In this document: positions 35,387-44,613 of the stretch, one piece after another
How the letters are laid out: every line of letters starts with the position of its first letter
Position numbering within the stretch: position 1 is the first letter of the stretch
Origin: Bacteroidota bacterium
GTDB lineage: Bacteria; Bacteroidota; Bacteroidia; Flavobacteriales_D; Crocinitomicaceae
Length of the DNA: 64,000 nt
Assembly: GCA_024280295.1 (NCBI GenBank)
Contig: JAJRQK010000029.1
Span: 62,001 to 126,000, forward strand
Direction: 5' to 3'
Notes under the pieces: model-generated
The model's database searches: none
Told to the model about the DNA's origin: nothing
Seen by the model: only the letters and a program-made list of their open reading frames with translations
Program-made: the position numbers and the translations under genes

Positions 35387-36790
35387 ATGGCTGAAAAGCA
35401 AAGAACTCTAAAAGAATCTGTCAAGTTTTCGGGCGTAGGACTTCATACAGGTGAAATCGTGAATTTGGAAGTCGTTCCGGCTCCAGATAATCATGGCTAT
35501 AAATTCCAGCGCGTAGATATTGAAGGTCAACCGACAATTAAGGCTGATTGTGATTTAGTTGTTGCAACTGATCGAGGAACAACACTCGAACAAAATGGTG
35601 CTCGTGTGTACACTACCGAACATATTTTAGCAGCATTGTATGGTTGTCAAGTAGATAATGCGCTTATAAAACTGAATAATTCTGAAGTCCCAATCATGGA
35701 TGGTAGCTCGCAACTCTTTGTAGAAGGGTTTGAAACTGTGGGATATGAAGATCAAATTACTGATCGAGATTATCTTGTGCTAGAAGAAAATATTGTTTGG
35801 GAGGATGCGGATAAACATATTGAATTCTTAGCAGTTCCAGATGTTAATTATCGGGTTACTGTAATGGTCGACTATAATTCACCTGTTCTTGGTACGCAGC
35901 ATGCAACAATGTACAATGTCGGTGAGTTTATTAATGAAATTGCACCATGTCGAACATTTGTTTTCTTAAGAGAACTTGAATTCTTAGCAAAAAATAATCT
36001 TATTAAAGGCGGTGATTTGGATAATGCAATTGTCCTTGTTGAACGTGAAAATGTTGAGCAACAAGAATTGGATGAACTTGCAAAACTCCTTGGTAAGGAG
36101 GATCTTGATATTAAAATTGAAGGGAAAGGGGTTTTAAATAGCACGAAACTTAAGTTTGAAAATGAACCTGCTCGCCATAAACTTCTTGATATAATAGGTG
36201 ACCTTGCCTTAGTGGGTAAGCCAATAAAAGGACATGTTTTAGCTGCTAGACCTGGTCATTATGGCAATGTTAATTTTGCTAAAGTGCTTAAGGAATACAT
36301 GAAATCAAAAGCGAAAGGACCGCGTAAATTTGATCTTGAGTCTGAGCCTGTTTTCGATATAAATGAAATTTCAAAAATGCTCCCTCATCGATTCCCGTTT
36401 TTAATGGTGGATAAGGTTATTGAGCTAACGGAAGATAAGATTGTAGGGGTGAAAAACATCACTATGAATGAACCTATTTTCACGGGACATTTTCCCGGTA
36501 ACCCTGTTTTTCCAGGTGTGCTTCAAATTGAAGCAATGGCACAAGTTGGAGGTATATTTGCCTTGGATAAGGTTGAAGACCCACACTTGTACACCACTTA
36601 CTTTATGAAGATCGATAAGGTTAAGTTTAAGCAAAAAGTTATTCCTGGAGACACAATTGTATTTGAACTGGGACTTGTCTCCCCAATGCGAAGAGGACTC
36701 GTTCACATGAACGGAGTTGGATATGTTAACGGAAAACCTGTAATTGAAGCAGAAATGTTAGCCTCCGTCGTTAAGGATAAAACAGAATGA
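35387..36790 (+). CDS. lpxC/fabZ: Bifunctional LpxC deacetylase / FabZ dehydratase
   Basis: 467 residues made of two enzymes. Residues 1-310 are LpxC: SVKFSGVGLHTGE, YTTEHILAALYG with a zinc His, and the HKLLDIIGDLAL segment with the other zinc ligands; it deacetylates UDP-3-O-acyl-GlcNAc, the committed step of lipid A. Residues 320-467 are FabZ: KMLPHRFPFLMVDKV and GHFPGNPVFPGVLQIEAMAQ, the 3-hydroxyacyl-ACP dehydratase. This fusion is a known feature of Bacteroidota. The stop overlaps the lpxA ATG. Confidence 0.97.
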   Translation: MAEKQRTLKESVKFSGVGLHTGEIVNLEVVPAPDNHGYKFQRVDIEGQPTIKADCDLVVATDRGTTLEQNGARVYTTEHILAALYGCQVDNALIKLNNSEVPIMDGSSQLFVEGFETVGYEDQITDRDYLVLEENIVWEDADKHIEFLAVPDVNYRVTVMVDYNSPVLGTQHATMYNVGEFINEIAPCRTFVFLRELEFLAKNNLIKGGDLDNAIVLVERENVEQQELDELAKLLGKEDLDIKIEGKGVLNSTKLKFENEPARHKLLDIIGDLALVGKPIKGHVLAARPGHYGNVNFAKVLKEYMKSKAKGPRKFDLESEPVFDINEISKMLPHRFPFLMVDKVIELTEDKIVGVKNITMNEPIFTGHFPGNPVFPGVLQIEAMAQVGGIFALDKVEDPHLYTTYFMKIDKVKFKQKVIPGDTIVFELGLVSPMRRGLVHMNGVGYVNGKPVIEAEMLASVVKDKTE

Positions 36791-37563
36791 TAAGCAACTT
36801 AGCAAATATAGCAACTGGAGCTCAACTGGGAAAAAATGTCAGAATTGACTCTTTCTCTACAATTTTCGATGGTGTAATCATTGGAGCGAATACAATTATT
36901 CATCCAAATGTTGTTATCTATTCAGGAACTACAATAGGCGAAGGATGTGAAATCTTCCCTGGAGCTGTGATTGGAGCAGATCCACAGGATTTGAAATTTG
37001 TGGGTGAGGAGACAACCGTTGATATTGGAAATAATACGGTAATTCGTGAAGGTGTTACTATTCATCGAGGTACAAAAGATAAATGGAAAACAACAATTGG
37101 TGATGATTGTCTATTAATGACCTATGTTCACATTGCTCACGACTGTCAAATTGGAAATAATGTCATTCTTGCTGGATATACAGCTCTAGGTGGACACGTA
37201 ATTGTTGAAGATTTTGCAATATTAGAAGGTAAAGTCGCTACACAACAGTTTGTGCGTATCGGTGCTCATTCATTTATTGCTGGGGCATCATTGGTTCGAA
37301 AGGATGTCCCGCCATTTATTAAAGCTGCTCGTGAACCCGTCGGGTTTGCTGGTGTTAATTCAGTTGGACTTAGACGTCGTGGATTTGATGATGATCTTGT
37401 AAAAGAAATTGAAGATATATACCGCTTACTTTATGTTCAAAATGCCAACGTTTCTAAAGGAGTAGAGGTCATCAAAGATACTATGCCTAAATCGAATGTA
37501 AGAACTCAAATTCTTGAGTTTATAGCTAATGCGGACAAAGGAATTATCAAAGGATTAATTTAA
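36787..37563 (+). CDS. lpxA: UDP-N-acetylglucosamine O-acyltransferase
   Basis: 258 residues, the standard length. Hexapeptide repeats run through the first 180 residues, with IHRGTKDKWKTTIGDDCLLMTYVHIAHDCQIGNN containing the catalytic His, and a helical C-terminal tail follows (NSVGLRRRGF onward). It transfers the first 3-hydroxyacyl chain from ACP to UDP-GlcNAc. It overlaps the lpxC/fabZ stop by four bases and is followed four bases later by rlmD. Confidence 0.97.
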   Translation: MISNLANIATGAQLGKNVRIDSFSTIFDGVIIGANTIIHPNVVIYSGTTIGEGCEIFPGAVIGADPQDLKFVGEETTVDIGNNTVIREGVTIHRGTKDKWKTTIGDDCLLMTYVHIAHDCQIGNNVILAGYTALGGHVIVEDFAILEGKVATQQFVRIGAHSFIAGASLVRKDVPPFIKAAREPVGFAGVNSVGLRRRGFDDDLVKEIEDIYRLLYVQNANVSKGVEVIKDTMPKSNVRTQILEFIANADKGIIKGLI

Positions 37564-37567
37564 TATC

Positions 37568-39001
37568 ATGCAACTCAAACGAGGAGAAGTAATCACTGTG
37601 GATATCACAGATTACGCCTTTGGAGGGAAAGGGATAGCTAAGATCCCAACCGAAAATGGCGATTACATCATTTTTGTCGATAATACATTCCCTGGGCAAA
37701 CTGCAAATGCTAGAATTACAAAAAAAAAGAAACGTTATGCAGAAGCGAAACTTATTGATGTTGTAAAACGTTCTGATGTTGAAGTTGTCTCTGATTTTCA
37801 AGAAATTTCAGGTGGACCTTACATTTACGTTCCAATTGAACTTCAAGAAAAAGCAAAGAAAGATGCTACATTAGAGGTTATTCGAAGAATCGGTGGAGTA
37901 GAGGATCCTTCAACTATTTTTGACAAATTTATTTCTTCACCAGATCATTTTTTCTATCGAAATAAGATGGAGTACAGCTTTTCCTGTATCGAACATGATC
38001 GAACAACTGGAGAGGATATTGATGATGCGTTTGCACTTGGATTTAAGCGTAGAGGAACTTGGTGGAAAGTTGAATCGTTGGATAAGCCAAGTGGAATGTT
38101 CGATGAGCAATTTGAGACTATTCTCATTGGACTTAGGCATGTTTTGGAGGAAACGGGATTAAAAGCGTGGCATCCACCTGGTAAGCATGGTTTTTTCCGT
38201 CATATCGTCGTTCGGAAATCATTTCATCAAGATAAATTATTGATCAACCTAGTTACTTCATCTGAAGGTCTTGAGAATTTTGATGCTGATGTGCTGACTA
38301 ATTTTTTGAAAGAAAATCTAGGTGAACGATTGGCAGGACTTCAACATACAATTAATGATAATGTTGCGGATAGAGCTAAGATTGAAAATGGAACGTGTAC
38401 GCTATTGTGTGGCAAGCCTGTTATTGTTGAGGAATTACTCGGATTGAAATTTGAGATTTCTATGGGAAGTTTCTTTCAGACAAATCCTAAATGTGCGGAG
38501 GAATTATATACTCAAGCACTGGATTATGTCTTAGAATCAAATTTCAAAAAGGACGATGTCGTGATGGATCTCTTCTGCGGAACTGGAACAATTGGGCAAA
38601 TTTTGGCATCAAAGTTAGATGGTGTTCGCATAGTTGGTGTGGATATAGTTGAAGAAGCAATAGAGGATGCAAAAAGAAATGCAGAGCGAAATGGAATAAG
38701 TGGAGTGGAGTTCTTTGCTGCGGATGTTGGTAAATTTTTACGGGAATATCCAGATTTCATAGGGAAAATTAAAACGGTAATTCTCGATCCTCCAAGAGCT
38801 GGAATTGCACCTAAATCATTGCTGAAAGTCATTGATCTTGATGCCGAAAACATTGTTTACATCTCATGTAATCCCTCAACGCAAGCGCGCGATATGGATA
38901 CGCTGATAACTGCTGGCTATAAAGTCGATAAAATTTCACTTGTGGATCAGTTTCCACATACAGGGCATATTGAATCAATCGCGAAATTCACTAAAGCATG
39001 A
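37568..39001 (+). CDS. rlmD: 23S rRNA (uracil-5-)-methyltransferase RlmD/TrmA family
   Basis: 477 residues. An N-terminal TRAM RNA-binding domain (ITDYAFGGKGIAKI...VDNTFPGQTANARI) is followed by the SAM-dependent domain with DLFCGTGTIGQILASK, VILDPPRAG and YISCNPSTQARD, which carries the catalytic cysteine. The family makes 5-methyluridine in 23S rRNA, and the exact position cannot be read from the sequence. It overlaps the cinA start by four bases and rides in the lipid A operon. Confidence 0.9.
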   Translation: MQLKRGEVITVDITDYAFGGKGIAKIPTENGDYIIFVDNTFPGQTANARITKKKKRYAEAKLIDVVKRSDVEVVSDFQEISGGPYIYVPIELQEKAKKDATLEVIRRIGGVEDPSTIFDKFISSPDHFFYRNKMEYSFSCIEHDRTTGEDIDDAFALGFKRRGTWWKVESLDKPSGMFDEQFETILIGLRHVLEETGLKAWHPPGKHGFFRHIVVRKSFHQDKLLINLVTSSEGLENFDADVLTNFLKENLGERLAGLQHTINDNVADRAKIENGTCTLLCGKPVIVEELLGLKFEISMGSFFQTNPKCAEELYTQALDYVLESNFKKDDVVMDLFCGTGTIGQILASKLDGVRIVGVDIVEEAIEDAKRNAERNGISGVEFFAADVGKFLREYPDFIGKIKTVILDPPRAGIAPKSLLKVIDLDAENIVYISCNPSTQARDMDTLITAGYKVDKISLVDQFPHTGHIESIAKFTKA

Positions 39002-40239
39002 GAATAGAGTTGGTTTCCATCGGAGATGAATTATTAATCGGTCAAACGGTCAATACAAATGCATCATGGATGGGGGCTGAATTCTCTCTGCGGGGCGGTA
39101 ATGTTGTTTATACAACAGTTATTCAAGATACAGAAAAAGCAATCATTGATGCGGTAAATTACGCATTTTCAAGAGTAGATGTGATTATTCTAACCGGTGG
39201 ATTAGGCCCAACCAAAGATGATATCACTAAGTACACCTTATGCAAATATTTCAACACTGAGTTAGAAATAAATACTGATGTATTAGAGCATGTCAAATCA
39301 TTTTTCACAGCAAGAGGAAGGGGAATGCTAGAAGTTAACACGCAACAAGCTGCTCTTCCGAAGGCTGCATCGATATTGAAAAATGAGGTTGGAACTGCAT
39401 CTGGTATGTGGTTTGAAAGAGACGGAAAAGTACTGATAAGTCTTCCTGGTGTTCCTTACGAGATGAAGCATCTTATGAATCGTTGGGTGTTTGATCGGTT
39501 AGCTGATCAGTTTTCTATGACGGCCATTTATCATCAAACACTTCAAATCCAGGGATTAGGAGAGTCCTTCTTAGCTGAAAGAATTAAGGATATTGAAGAT
39601 GAAATTAGAGCAAGTGATATCAGCTTGGCATATTTACCTTCTCCGGGCCAACTTAGGTTGCGAATTACTTCCGAAGCGAATCGTGAGAATGAACAGAAAA
39701 TTGAACAATTCATGGCTCAGATTGAAAATAGACTTCCTCGCTATGTTTATGGAAGAGCAAAGGACCGTTTGAATGAAGTGGTTGGAAAATTACTACTTGA
39801 TAAGAAAGCAACTGTTGGAACAATTGAAAGCTGTACAGGTGGAGCATTGGCAAGTGAAATTGTCGCTGTACCTGGATCTTCGGCTTATTTCGAAGGTAGC
39901 TTTGTGACGTACTCTTATGATTTGAAATCGAGTCTTGCAGGTGTGAAAATGGAGGACATTCAAAAATTTGGAGCTGTTAGTGAAGAGGTTGTTATTCAAA
40001 TGGCATTAGGTGGACAAAAGACTTTGGGAGTAGATTATTGCCTTGCAGCATCCGGAATTGCAGGCCCTGGTGGAGGTACACTAGAAAAACCAGTCGGTAC
40101 TGTTTGGATAGCGATTGCAACTCCTAATAAAGTGATAGCACAGAAATTCTTATTTGGAGAACACCGTGAACGCAATATTCGAAAAACTGTATTAACAGCA
40201 TTGAATCTTCTTCGCTGCGAGTTGCTTGAGATTAGGTAA
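38998..40239 (+). CDS. cinA: CinA-family protein (nicotinamide-nucleotide amidase)
   Basis: 413 residues, full length. The N-terminal molybdopterin-binding-like domain contains IGDELLIGQTVNTNASWMG and GGLGPTKDDITK. The C-terminal amidase domain contains TIESCTGGALASEIVAVPGS and CLAASGIAGPGGGT. Known members hydrolyse ADP-ribose and NMN in NAD recycling. It is the last gene of the lpxD operon; about 100 bases separate it from the T9SS protein gene. Confidence 0.94.
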   Translation: MRIELVSIGDELLIGQTVNTNASWMGAEFSLRGGNVVYTTVIQDTEKAIIDAVNYAFSRVDVIILTGGLGPTKDDITKYTLCKYFNTELEINTDVLEHVKSFFTARGRGMLEVNTQQAALPKAASILKNEVGTASGMWFERDGKVLISLPGVPYEMKHLMNRWVFDRLADQFSMTAIYHQTLQIQGLGESFLAERIKDIEDEIRASDISLAYLPSPGQLRLRITSEANRENEQKIEQFMAQIENRLPRYVYGRAKDRLNEVVGKLLLDKKATVGTIESCTGGALASEIVAVPGSSAYFEGSFVTYSYDLKSSLAGVKMEDIQKFGAVSEEVVIQMALGGQKTLGVDYCLAASGIAGPGGGTLEKPVGTVWIAIATPNKVIAQKFLFGEHRERNIRKTVLTALNLLRCELLEIR

Positions 40240-40338
40240 TCCTCTGTTGGTATAGTTCATTTTTTATTTAGGATTCCTTTCTAAGGAAAATTCCCTAACT
40301 TACAGCATCAAAATCAACTACGAACCAAAACTGAAAAC

Positions 40339-42585
40339 ATGAAAAAATTAATTACACTTTTGCTATTTGCATTTGTTACAACTTTAGCTTCAGCGTTATC
40401 AGGCGGACCTGACGCTTATGGATACCTGTGGGCAGATAGTAACGAACCTGGTGGTCCAACTTACAACTGGATCGATATCACAGGGACAGGAACACTCGTC
40501 ACTGGCTTAACTGATGATAATTCAGTGGCATTTGTGCCAATGGGAATGAATTTCCACTATTACTGGGGGGATTACAATCAAATAAAAATTGGCTCTAATG
40601 GCTGGCTTAGTTTTGATAATACATCTAATATTGCGCATTGCTTCCCGCTAATTCCAACTCCTGGAGGAAGTAGCGATAATTACCTAGCTCCATTTATGAC
40701 AGATTTAATTTTTACTGGAGCTGGAAATAACGCTGAAGTTTATTACGAATACGACGCAGGGAATAATCGATTTATTGTCAGCTTCGTTGATGTTCCTTGG
40801 TGGAGCGCAACTGGACCGGGGTATGTAGGATTGAACAGCTTTCAAGTAATTCTAAATAATTCAGATTCCTCTATCGTTTATCAGTATCAAATTACTGATC
40901 CTGCTTCTTTTATAGATCAAGCGGGATGTTCTGCTGATGCAAATATCGGCATTGAAGCTCCAACAGGTGCGTATGGGCTTTCTCCATTAACGGATGCTGT
41001 TCCTCCATCTAGTTATGCAATTCAATTTACTTATCCAACAACTGTACTTTTGGCAGTTCGGGACATCAGTGCTAATTGGCACTTGAATTCAATAAATGGT
41101 GGAGAATTTAACTATATAGGCAATAATGTAGCGATTCCAGTAAACCTCGCAAGTGTTGGAAATACCAATGTTGCCTCCGCTATAACAGCAAATATCGAAA
41201 TTCGTGATGTTGCATTGACCTTGATTACATCCTATGCAATAAATTTAACTGGATTAAACTTCGGAATAGATACAACATCTACTTTTATTTGGGTTCCAAC
41301 AACTTCCGGACAATATTCCATAACAACTACTGTAACAAACATAGATGATATTAACCCAACAAACAATGTACTAGTAACTGAGATTGAGATAATTGATCCC
41401 GCTGCCTTAAGTTCGAGTTATAAATATGTCAACCCATTGGAGATTAATACTGGAATTCTTTCATGGACTAATGGTGCAGGTCAAGGAGGTGGCATCTACA
41501 TTGAACCTAATGATTATCCTTTCGTGCTAGAATCTATCGCGGCCTATTTAACAGGAATTGCTGATGGTTGTGATCTCGAAGTCTTTGCTGATGATGGAAT
41601 TGGTGGATTACCTGGCACTTTACTTCATACTGAAACACTGATTGCTGGAAATGTTACTATTGATGCATGGAATACTTCAATGTTAAGTGCGCCAATCATT
41701 ATTACTTCTGGTGGATTCTATATTTCATGGAAAGATGGTGCGCTTGGAACTATGCAATTAGGCACCGTGGACGGTGATCCGATTTCAAGGCGCAGTTTTG
41801 AATTCTTAGGAGCGTGGGAAGTATATAGAGATAATACGATTACTGATCTAATGTTGGCGGCAAATGGTTATTCTGCTTGTGGGAGCTTCCAGCTTGCGGT
41901 TGATAATTCGATAGATGCTGATTGCTTCGGTGCGGCTACTGGTGCCATCAATGTTACCGTTTCTGGTGGCACAATGGGATACACATATTCTTGGACAGGT
42001 GGAGCTGGTGTTGTAGAAGATCCTACGGGATTAATTGCAGGAGTATATACTCTTACTGTAACAGATTCTCTTGGATGTACACGTACAGATTCAGTAATGA
42101 TTACTGAGCCAACTCAAATTTCATTAAGTGCAACTTCATCGGATGAAGTCATCGCAAATGATGGTTCTATTGATTTGACTCCTACGGGAGGAACCCCGCC
42201 ATATACTTACAGCTGGACAAATGGAGCGGGTGTTGTTGAAGATCCTATAGCACTCACAGCAGGAACATATACAGTTACAGTAACGGATAGCGCCGGATGC
42301 ATTGATTCCTTAACGGTAACAGTTGGAAGTCAAGTTGGGGTATATGAAATAGAACTTCTCTCGCAATGGACTTTATTTCCGAATCCATCTAATGGTACTG
42401 TTTCAATTAATATTGATGGTGCGCTATTAGTTGAATCAATTGAAATTGTAAATGTTCTAGGAAAGAATGTTCAAACTATTAGAATTGATGAACTAAATTC
42501 AATTCAAATTAATAATTCTGGAGTGTACTATGTAATACTCTCTACATCTGCTGGGAAATCAATTAAAAAGTTGATTGTGAAATAG
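40339..42585 (+). CDS. T9SS-exported surface protein with two SprB repeats
   Basis: 748 residues. A signal peptide (KKLITLLLFAFVTTLASA) leads a beta-rich N-terminal region, a CARDB-like section (about 235-350) and a jelly-roll-like part. Two SprB-type repeats follow (about 523-590 and 591-667), sharing YSWT(G/N)GAGVVEDP and AG.YT.TVTDS.GC. The last 75 residues are a type A sorting domain (LFPNPSNGTVSINIDG... then KSIKKLIVK). It should pass the outer membrane by the type IX system and be released or anchored. No enzymatic domain was recognised. Confidence 0.85.
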   Translation: MKKLITLLLFAFVTTLASALSGGPDAYGYLWADSNEPGGPTYNWIDITGTGTLVTGLTDDNSVAFVPMGMNFHYYWGDYNQIKIGSNGWLSFDNTSNIAHCFPLIPTPGGSSDNYLAPFMTDLIFTGAGNNAEVYYEYDAGNNRFIVSFVDVPWWSATGPGYVGLNSFQVILNNSDSSIVYQYQITDPASFIDQAGCSADANIGIEAPTGAYGLSPLTDAVPPSSYAIQFTYPTTVLLAVRDISANWHLNSINGGEFNYIGNNVAIPVNLASVGNTNVASAITANIEIRDVALTLITSYAINLTGLNFGIDTTSTFIWVPTTSGQYSITTTVTNIDDINPTNNVLVTEIEIIDPAALSSSYKYVNPLEINTGILSWTNGAGQGGGIYIEPNDYPFVLESIAAYLTGIADGCDLEVFADDGIGGLPGTLLHTETLIAGNVTIDAWNTSMLSAPIIITSGGFYISWKDGALGTMQLGTVDGDPISRRSFEFLGAWEVYRDNTITDLMLAANGYSACGSFQLAVDNSIDADCFGAATGAINVTVSGGTMGYTYSWTGGAGVVEDPTGLIAGVYTLTVTDSLGCTRTDSVMITEPTQISLSATSSDEVIANDGSIDLTPTGGTPPYTYSWTNGAGVVEDPIALTAGTYTVTVTDSAGCIDSLTVTVGSQVGVYEIELLSQWTLFPNPSNGTVSINIDGALLVESIEIVNVLGKNVQTIRIDELNSIQINNSGVYYVILSTSAGKSIKKLIVK

Positions 42586-42604
42586 TGGGTAGTCATAATT
42601 TTGA

Positions 42605-42637
42605 AAAGTGGGAAGAGTTTTCTTTCCTGCTTTTTTG
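42605..42637 (+). terminator. Probable terminator after the T9SS protein gene
   Basis: AAGTGGGAAGA and TCTTTCCTGCTT form an imperfect stem with G-T wobbles and one bulge, directly followed by a T-run. Confidence 0.55.
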
Positions 42638-42776
42638 TTTACCTTTGAACTGCTAAACAGATCGATAGCTATGATTTTGATTGTTTCTTTGAAGAGTTAA
42701 TTTTACATTGAATTTCCAATCTAGCGACTTAATAACATGTTTGATCTAAAAAAAGGTGAAAAAAGTAATTGAAACC

Positions 42777-42807
42777 TTGTCAAATTCTAAATTTTTTGGT
42801 TTCTTTG
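42777..42807 (+). promoter_or_regulatory. Probable promoter of the rpmB operon
   Basis: TTG (42777-42779), a 20-base spacer and TTTCTTTG (42800-42807), one mismatch from TAnnTTTG, 35 bases before the rpmB ATG. Confidence 0.4.
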
Positions 42808-42842
42808 CACCCGTTTTAGTAATAGGATTAATATAATTAGAG

Positions 42843-43079
42843 ATGTCTAGAGTTTGTCAGTTAACAGGGAAATCGGTAATGGTTGGGAACAACGTGTCCC
42901 ACTCAAAGCGCCGTACGAAGAGAAAGTTTTACCCAAACTTAATCACAAAAAAATTCTTCATTCCTGAAGAAAACGAATACATCACATTGAAGATTTCAAC
43001 TTCAGCGTTGAGAACTATCAATAAGAAAGGAATTGGTGTTTGTGTGAAAGAAGCTCGCGCAAAAGGATTTATCAAGTAA
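42843..43079 (+). CDS. rpmB: 50S ribosomal protein L28
   Basis: 78 residues, the normal length. The opening MSRVCQLTGKSVMVGNNVSHSKRRTKRKF is the L28 signature, and LRTINKKGIGVCVKEARAKG closes the protein. It is part of the large ribosomal subunit. It leads the cluster rpmB-rpmG-DUF4295-ftsY, an order common in Bacteroidota. Confidence 0.97.
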   Translation: MSRVCQLTGKSVMVGNNVSHSKRRTKRKFYPNLITKKFFIPEENEYITLKISTSALRTINKKGIGVCVKEARAKGFIK

Positions 43080-43121
43080 AAAAGACTCTATACCCGAGCG
43101 GTTAGACAATACAGTAGCAAA

Positions 43122-43304
43122 ATGGCAAAAAAAGGAAATAGAGTTCAAGTTATTCTTGAGTGCACTGAGCACAAAGAGTCTGGACAACCAGGAACTTCTC
43201 GTTACATTACAACGAAGAATAGAAAAAATACTCCTGATAGATTAGAAATTAAGAAATTTAATCCAATCTTGAAGCGCATGACGCTTCATAAAGAAATTAA
43301 ATAA
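43122..43304 (+). CDS. rpmG: 50S ribosomal protein L33
   Basis: 60 residues. [41 protein letters not shown] is characteristic of L33. Only one Cys (in LECTEH) is left of the four that would bind zinc, so it looks like the zinc-free type. It lies 42 bases after rpmB and 10 bases before the DUF4295 gene. Confidence 0.96.
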   Translation: MAKKGNRVQVILECTEHKESGQPGTSRYITTKNRKNTPDRLEIKKFNPILKRMTLHKEIK

Positions 43305-43314
43305 AGGATAAGAC

Positions 43315-43470
43315 ATGGCAAAGAAAGTTGTAGCATCATTGCAAAAAGGAGAAGGGAAATCACACACAAAAGTGATTAAAATGAGTAAGTCAGATAAGAC
43401 TGGAACTTATACCTTCAAAGAAGAAATCGTTCATAACGATAATGTTAAAGATTGGTTTACTAAAAACTAA
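43315..43470 (+). CDS. DUF4295 small basic protein
   Basis: 51 residues, read directly from the ATG at 43315. It opens MAKKVVASLQKGEGKSHTK and ends VKDWFTKN. Size, basic start and position after rpmG match the Bacteroidota DUF4295 family. The fixed neighbourhood with L28 and L33 suggests a ribosome-associated role; this is inference. A terminator follows 25 bases after the stop. Confidence 0.85.
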   Translation: MAKKVVASLQKGEGKSHTKVIKMSKSDKTGTYTFKEEIVHNDNVKDWFTKN

Positions 43471-43495
43471 TCAACAACATACTAACGTATTGAAT

Positions 43496-43526
43496 AAAGC
43501 TTCCCTCTTTGAGACGGAAGCTTTTC
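43496..43526 (+). terminator. Terminator after the ribosomal protein cluster
   Basis: AAAGCTTCC (43496-43504) pairs exactly with GGAAGCTTT (43516-43524) around an 11-base loop and merges into a T-rich tail. It separates the ribosomal genes from ftsY, which starts at 43542. Confidence 0.8.
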
Positions 43527-43541
43527 TATTTTTAGAGAATT

Positions 43542-44498
43542 ATGGGAGTTTTTAGTTTCTTTTCGAAAGATAAAAAAGAGCGCCTCGATAAAGGCCTTGA
43601 AAAAACAAAGCAGAGTTTTTTTAGTAAGCTTGCAAGATCTGTTGTTGGTAAATCGAAAGTTGATGCCGAGGTTCTAGATAATCTTGAGGAATTACTTATT
43701 ACCTCAGATGTTGGTGTTGATACAACACTTAAAATCATTGAGAAAATTGAAGAGCGTGTTGCTCGTGATAAGGTCATGGGAATCGATGAGCTCAACACTA
43801 TTCTGAAAGAAGAGGTTACCAATTTACTAGAAGAGAATAATTCTACTGATTCTACTACGTTTGATGTTCCTAATGAAGAGCACGGACCGCACGTCATTAT
43901 GGTTGTGGGTGTAAACGGCGTTGGAAAAACAACGACAATTGGAAAACTGGCTCATCAGTTAAAGTCTGCAGGAAAGAATGTTATGCTTGGTGCATCTGAT
44001 ACTTTTAGAGCTGCAGCAGTTGATCAATTAAAAATTTGGGCGGAAAGAGTAGGTGTTCCTATTGTTGAACAAGGAATGAATGCCGACCCAGCTGCGGTAG
44101 CTTTCGATACGCTTGAATCAGGTAAGGCAAATAATGTTGATGTGGTTATCATTGATACAGCAGGACGACTTCACAATAAAGTGAATTTGATGAATGAACT
44201 CACGAAAATTAAACGTGTGATGAGTAAAGTCATTCCTGGTGCTCCACATGAGGTATTATTAGTTCTTGATGGTTCAACAGGTCAAAATGCATACGAACAG
44301 GCAAAACAATTTTCTGCTGCGACTGATATTACAGCTCTTGCTATTACAAAACTTGATGGTACAGCTAAAGGTGGAGTTGTTATCGGAATCTCTGATCAAA
44401 TGAAAATCCCAGTAAGATACATTGGTGTAGGCGAGGGGGTAGATGACCTTCAACTCTTTAACCGAGCTGAATTCGTAGATTCGTTATTTTCAGAATGA
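43542..44498 (+). CDS. ftsY: Signal recognition particle receptor FtsY
   Basis: 318 residues. The short N-terminal part (KDKKERLDKGLEKTKQSFFSKL) lacks the long acidic A domain of E. coli FtsY, as is common outside Proteobacteria. The NG domain shows the G1 motif GVNGVGKTTTIGKLA, DTFRAAAVDQL, DTAGRLHNK and the TKLDGTAKGG guanine-specificity loop. It docks SRP-ribosome complexes at the inner membrane. Confidence 0.97.
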   Translation: MGVFSFFSKDKKERLDKGLEKTKQSFFSKLARSVVGKSKVDAEVLDNLEELLITSDVGVDTTLKIIEKIEERVARDKVMGIDELNTILKEEVTNLLEENNSTDSTTFDVPNEEHGPHVIMVVGVNGVGKTTTIGKLAHQLKSAGKNVMLGASDTFRAAAVDQLKIWAERVGVPIVEQGMNADPAAVAFDTLESGKANNVDVVIIDTAGRLHNKVNLMNELTKIKRVMSKVIPGAPHEVLLVLDGSTGQNAYEQAKQFSAATDITALAITKLDGTAKGGVVIGISDQMKIPVRYIGVGEGVDDLQLFNRAEFVDSLFSE

Positions 44499-44516
44499 TT
44501 TCAATTACTTTTATTG

Positions 44517-44540
44517 ACTTCTAGTTAGAAGTAGCTTTTC
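44517..44540 (+). terminator. Weak hairpin after ftsY
   Basis: ACTTCTA (44517-44523) and TAGAAGT (44526-44532) form a perfect seven-base stem, but the loop would be only two bases and just four T follow. It may be a terminator or an operator. Confidence 0.3.
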
Positions 44541-44613
44541 AATAATGGTGACTAAATCGTTTAAGCCTAGATTCTATTTTATACTATCTTCATAGTGCTA
44601 AATACTCAAAACT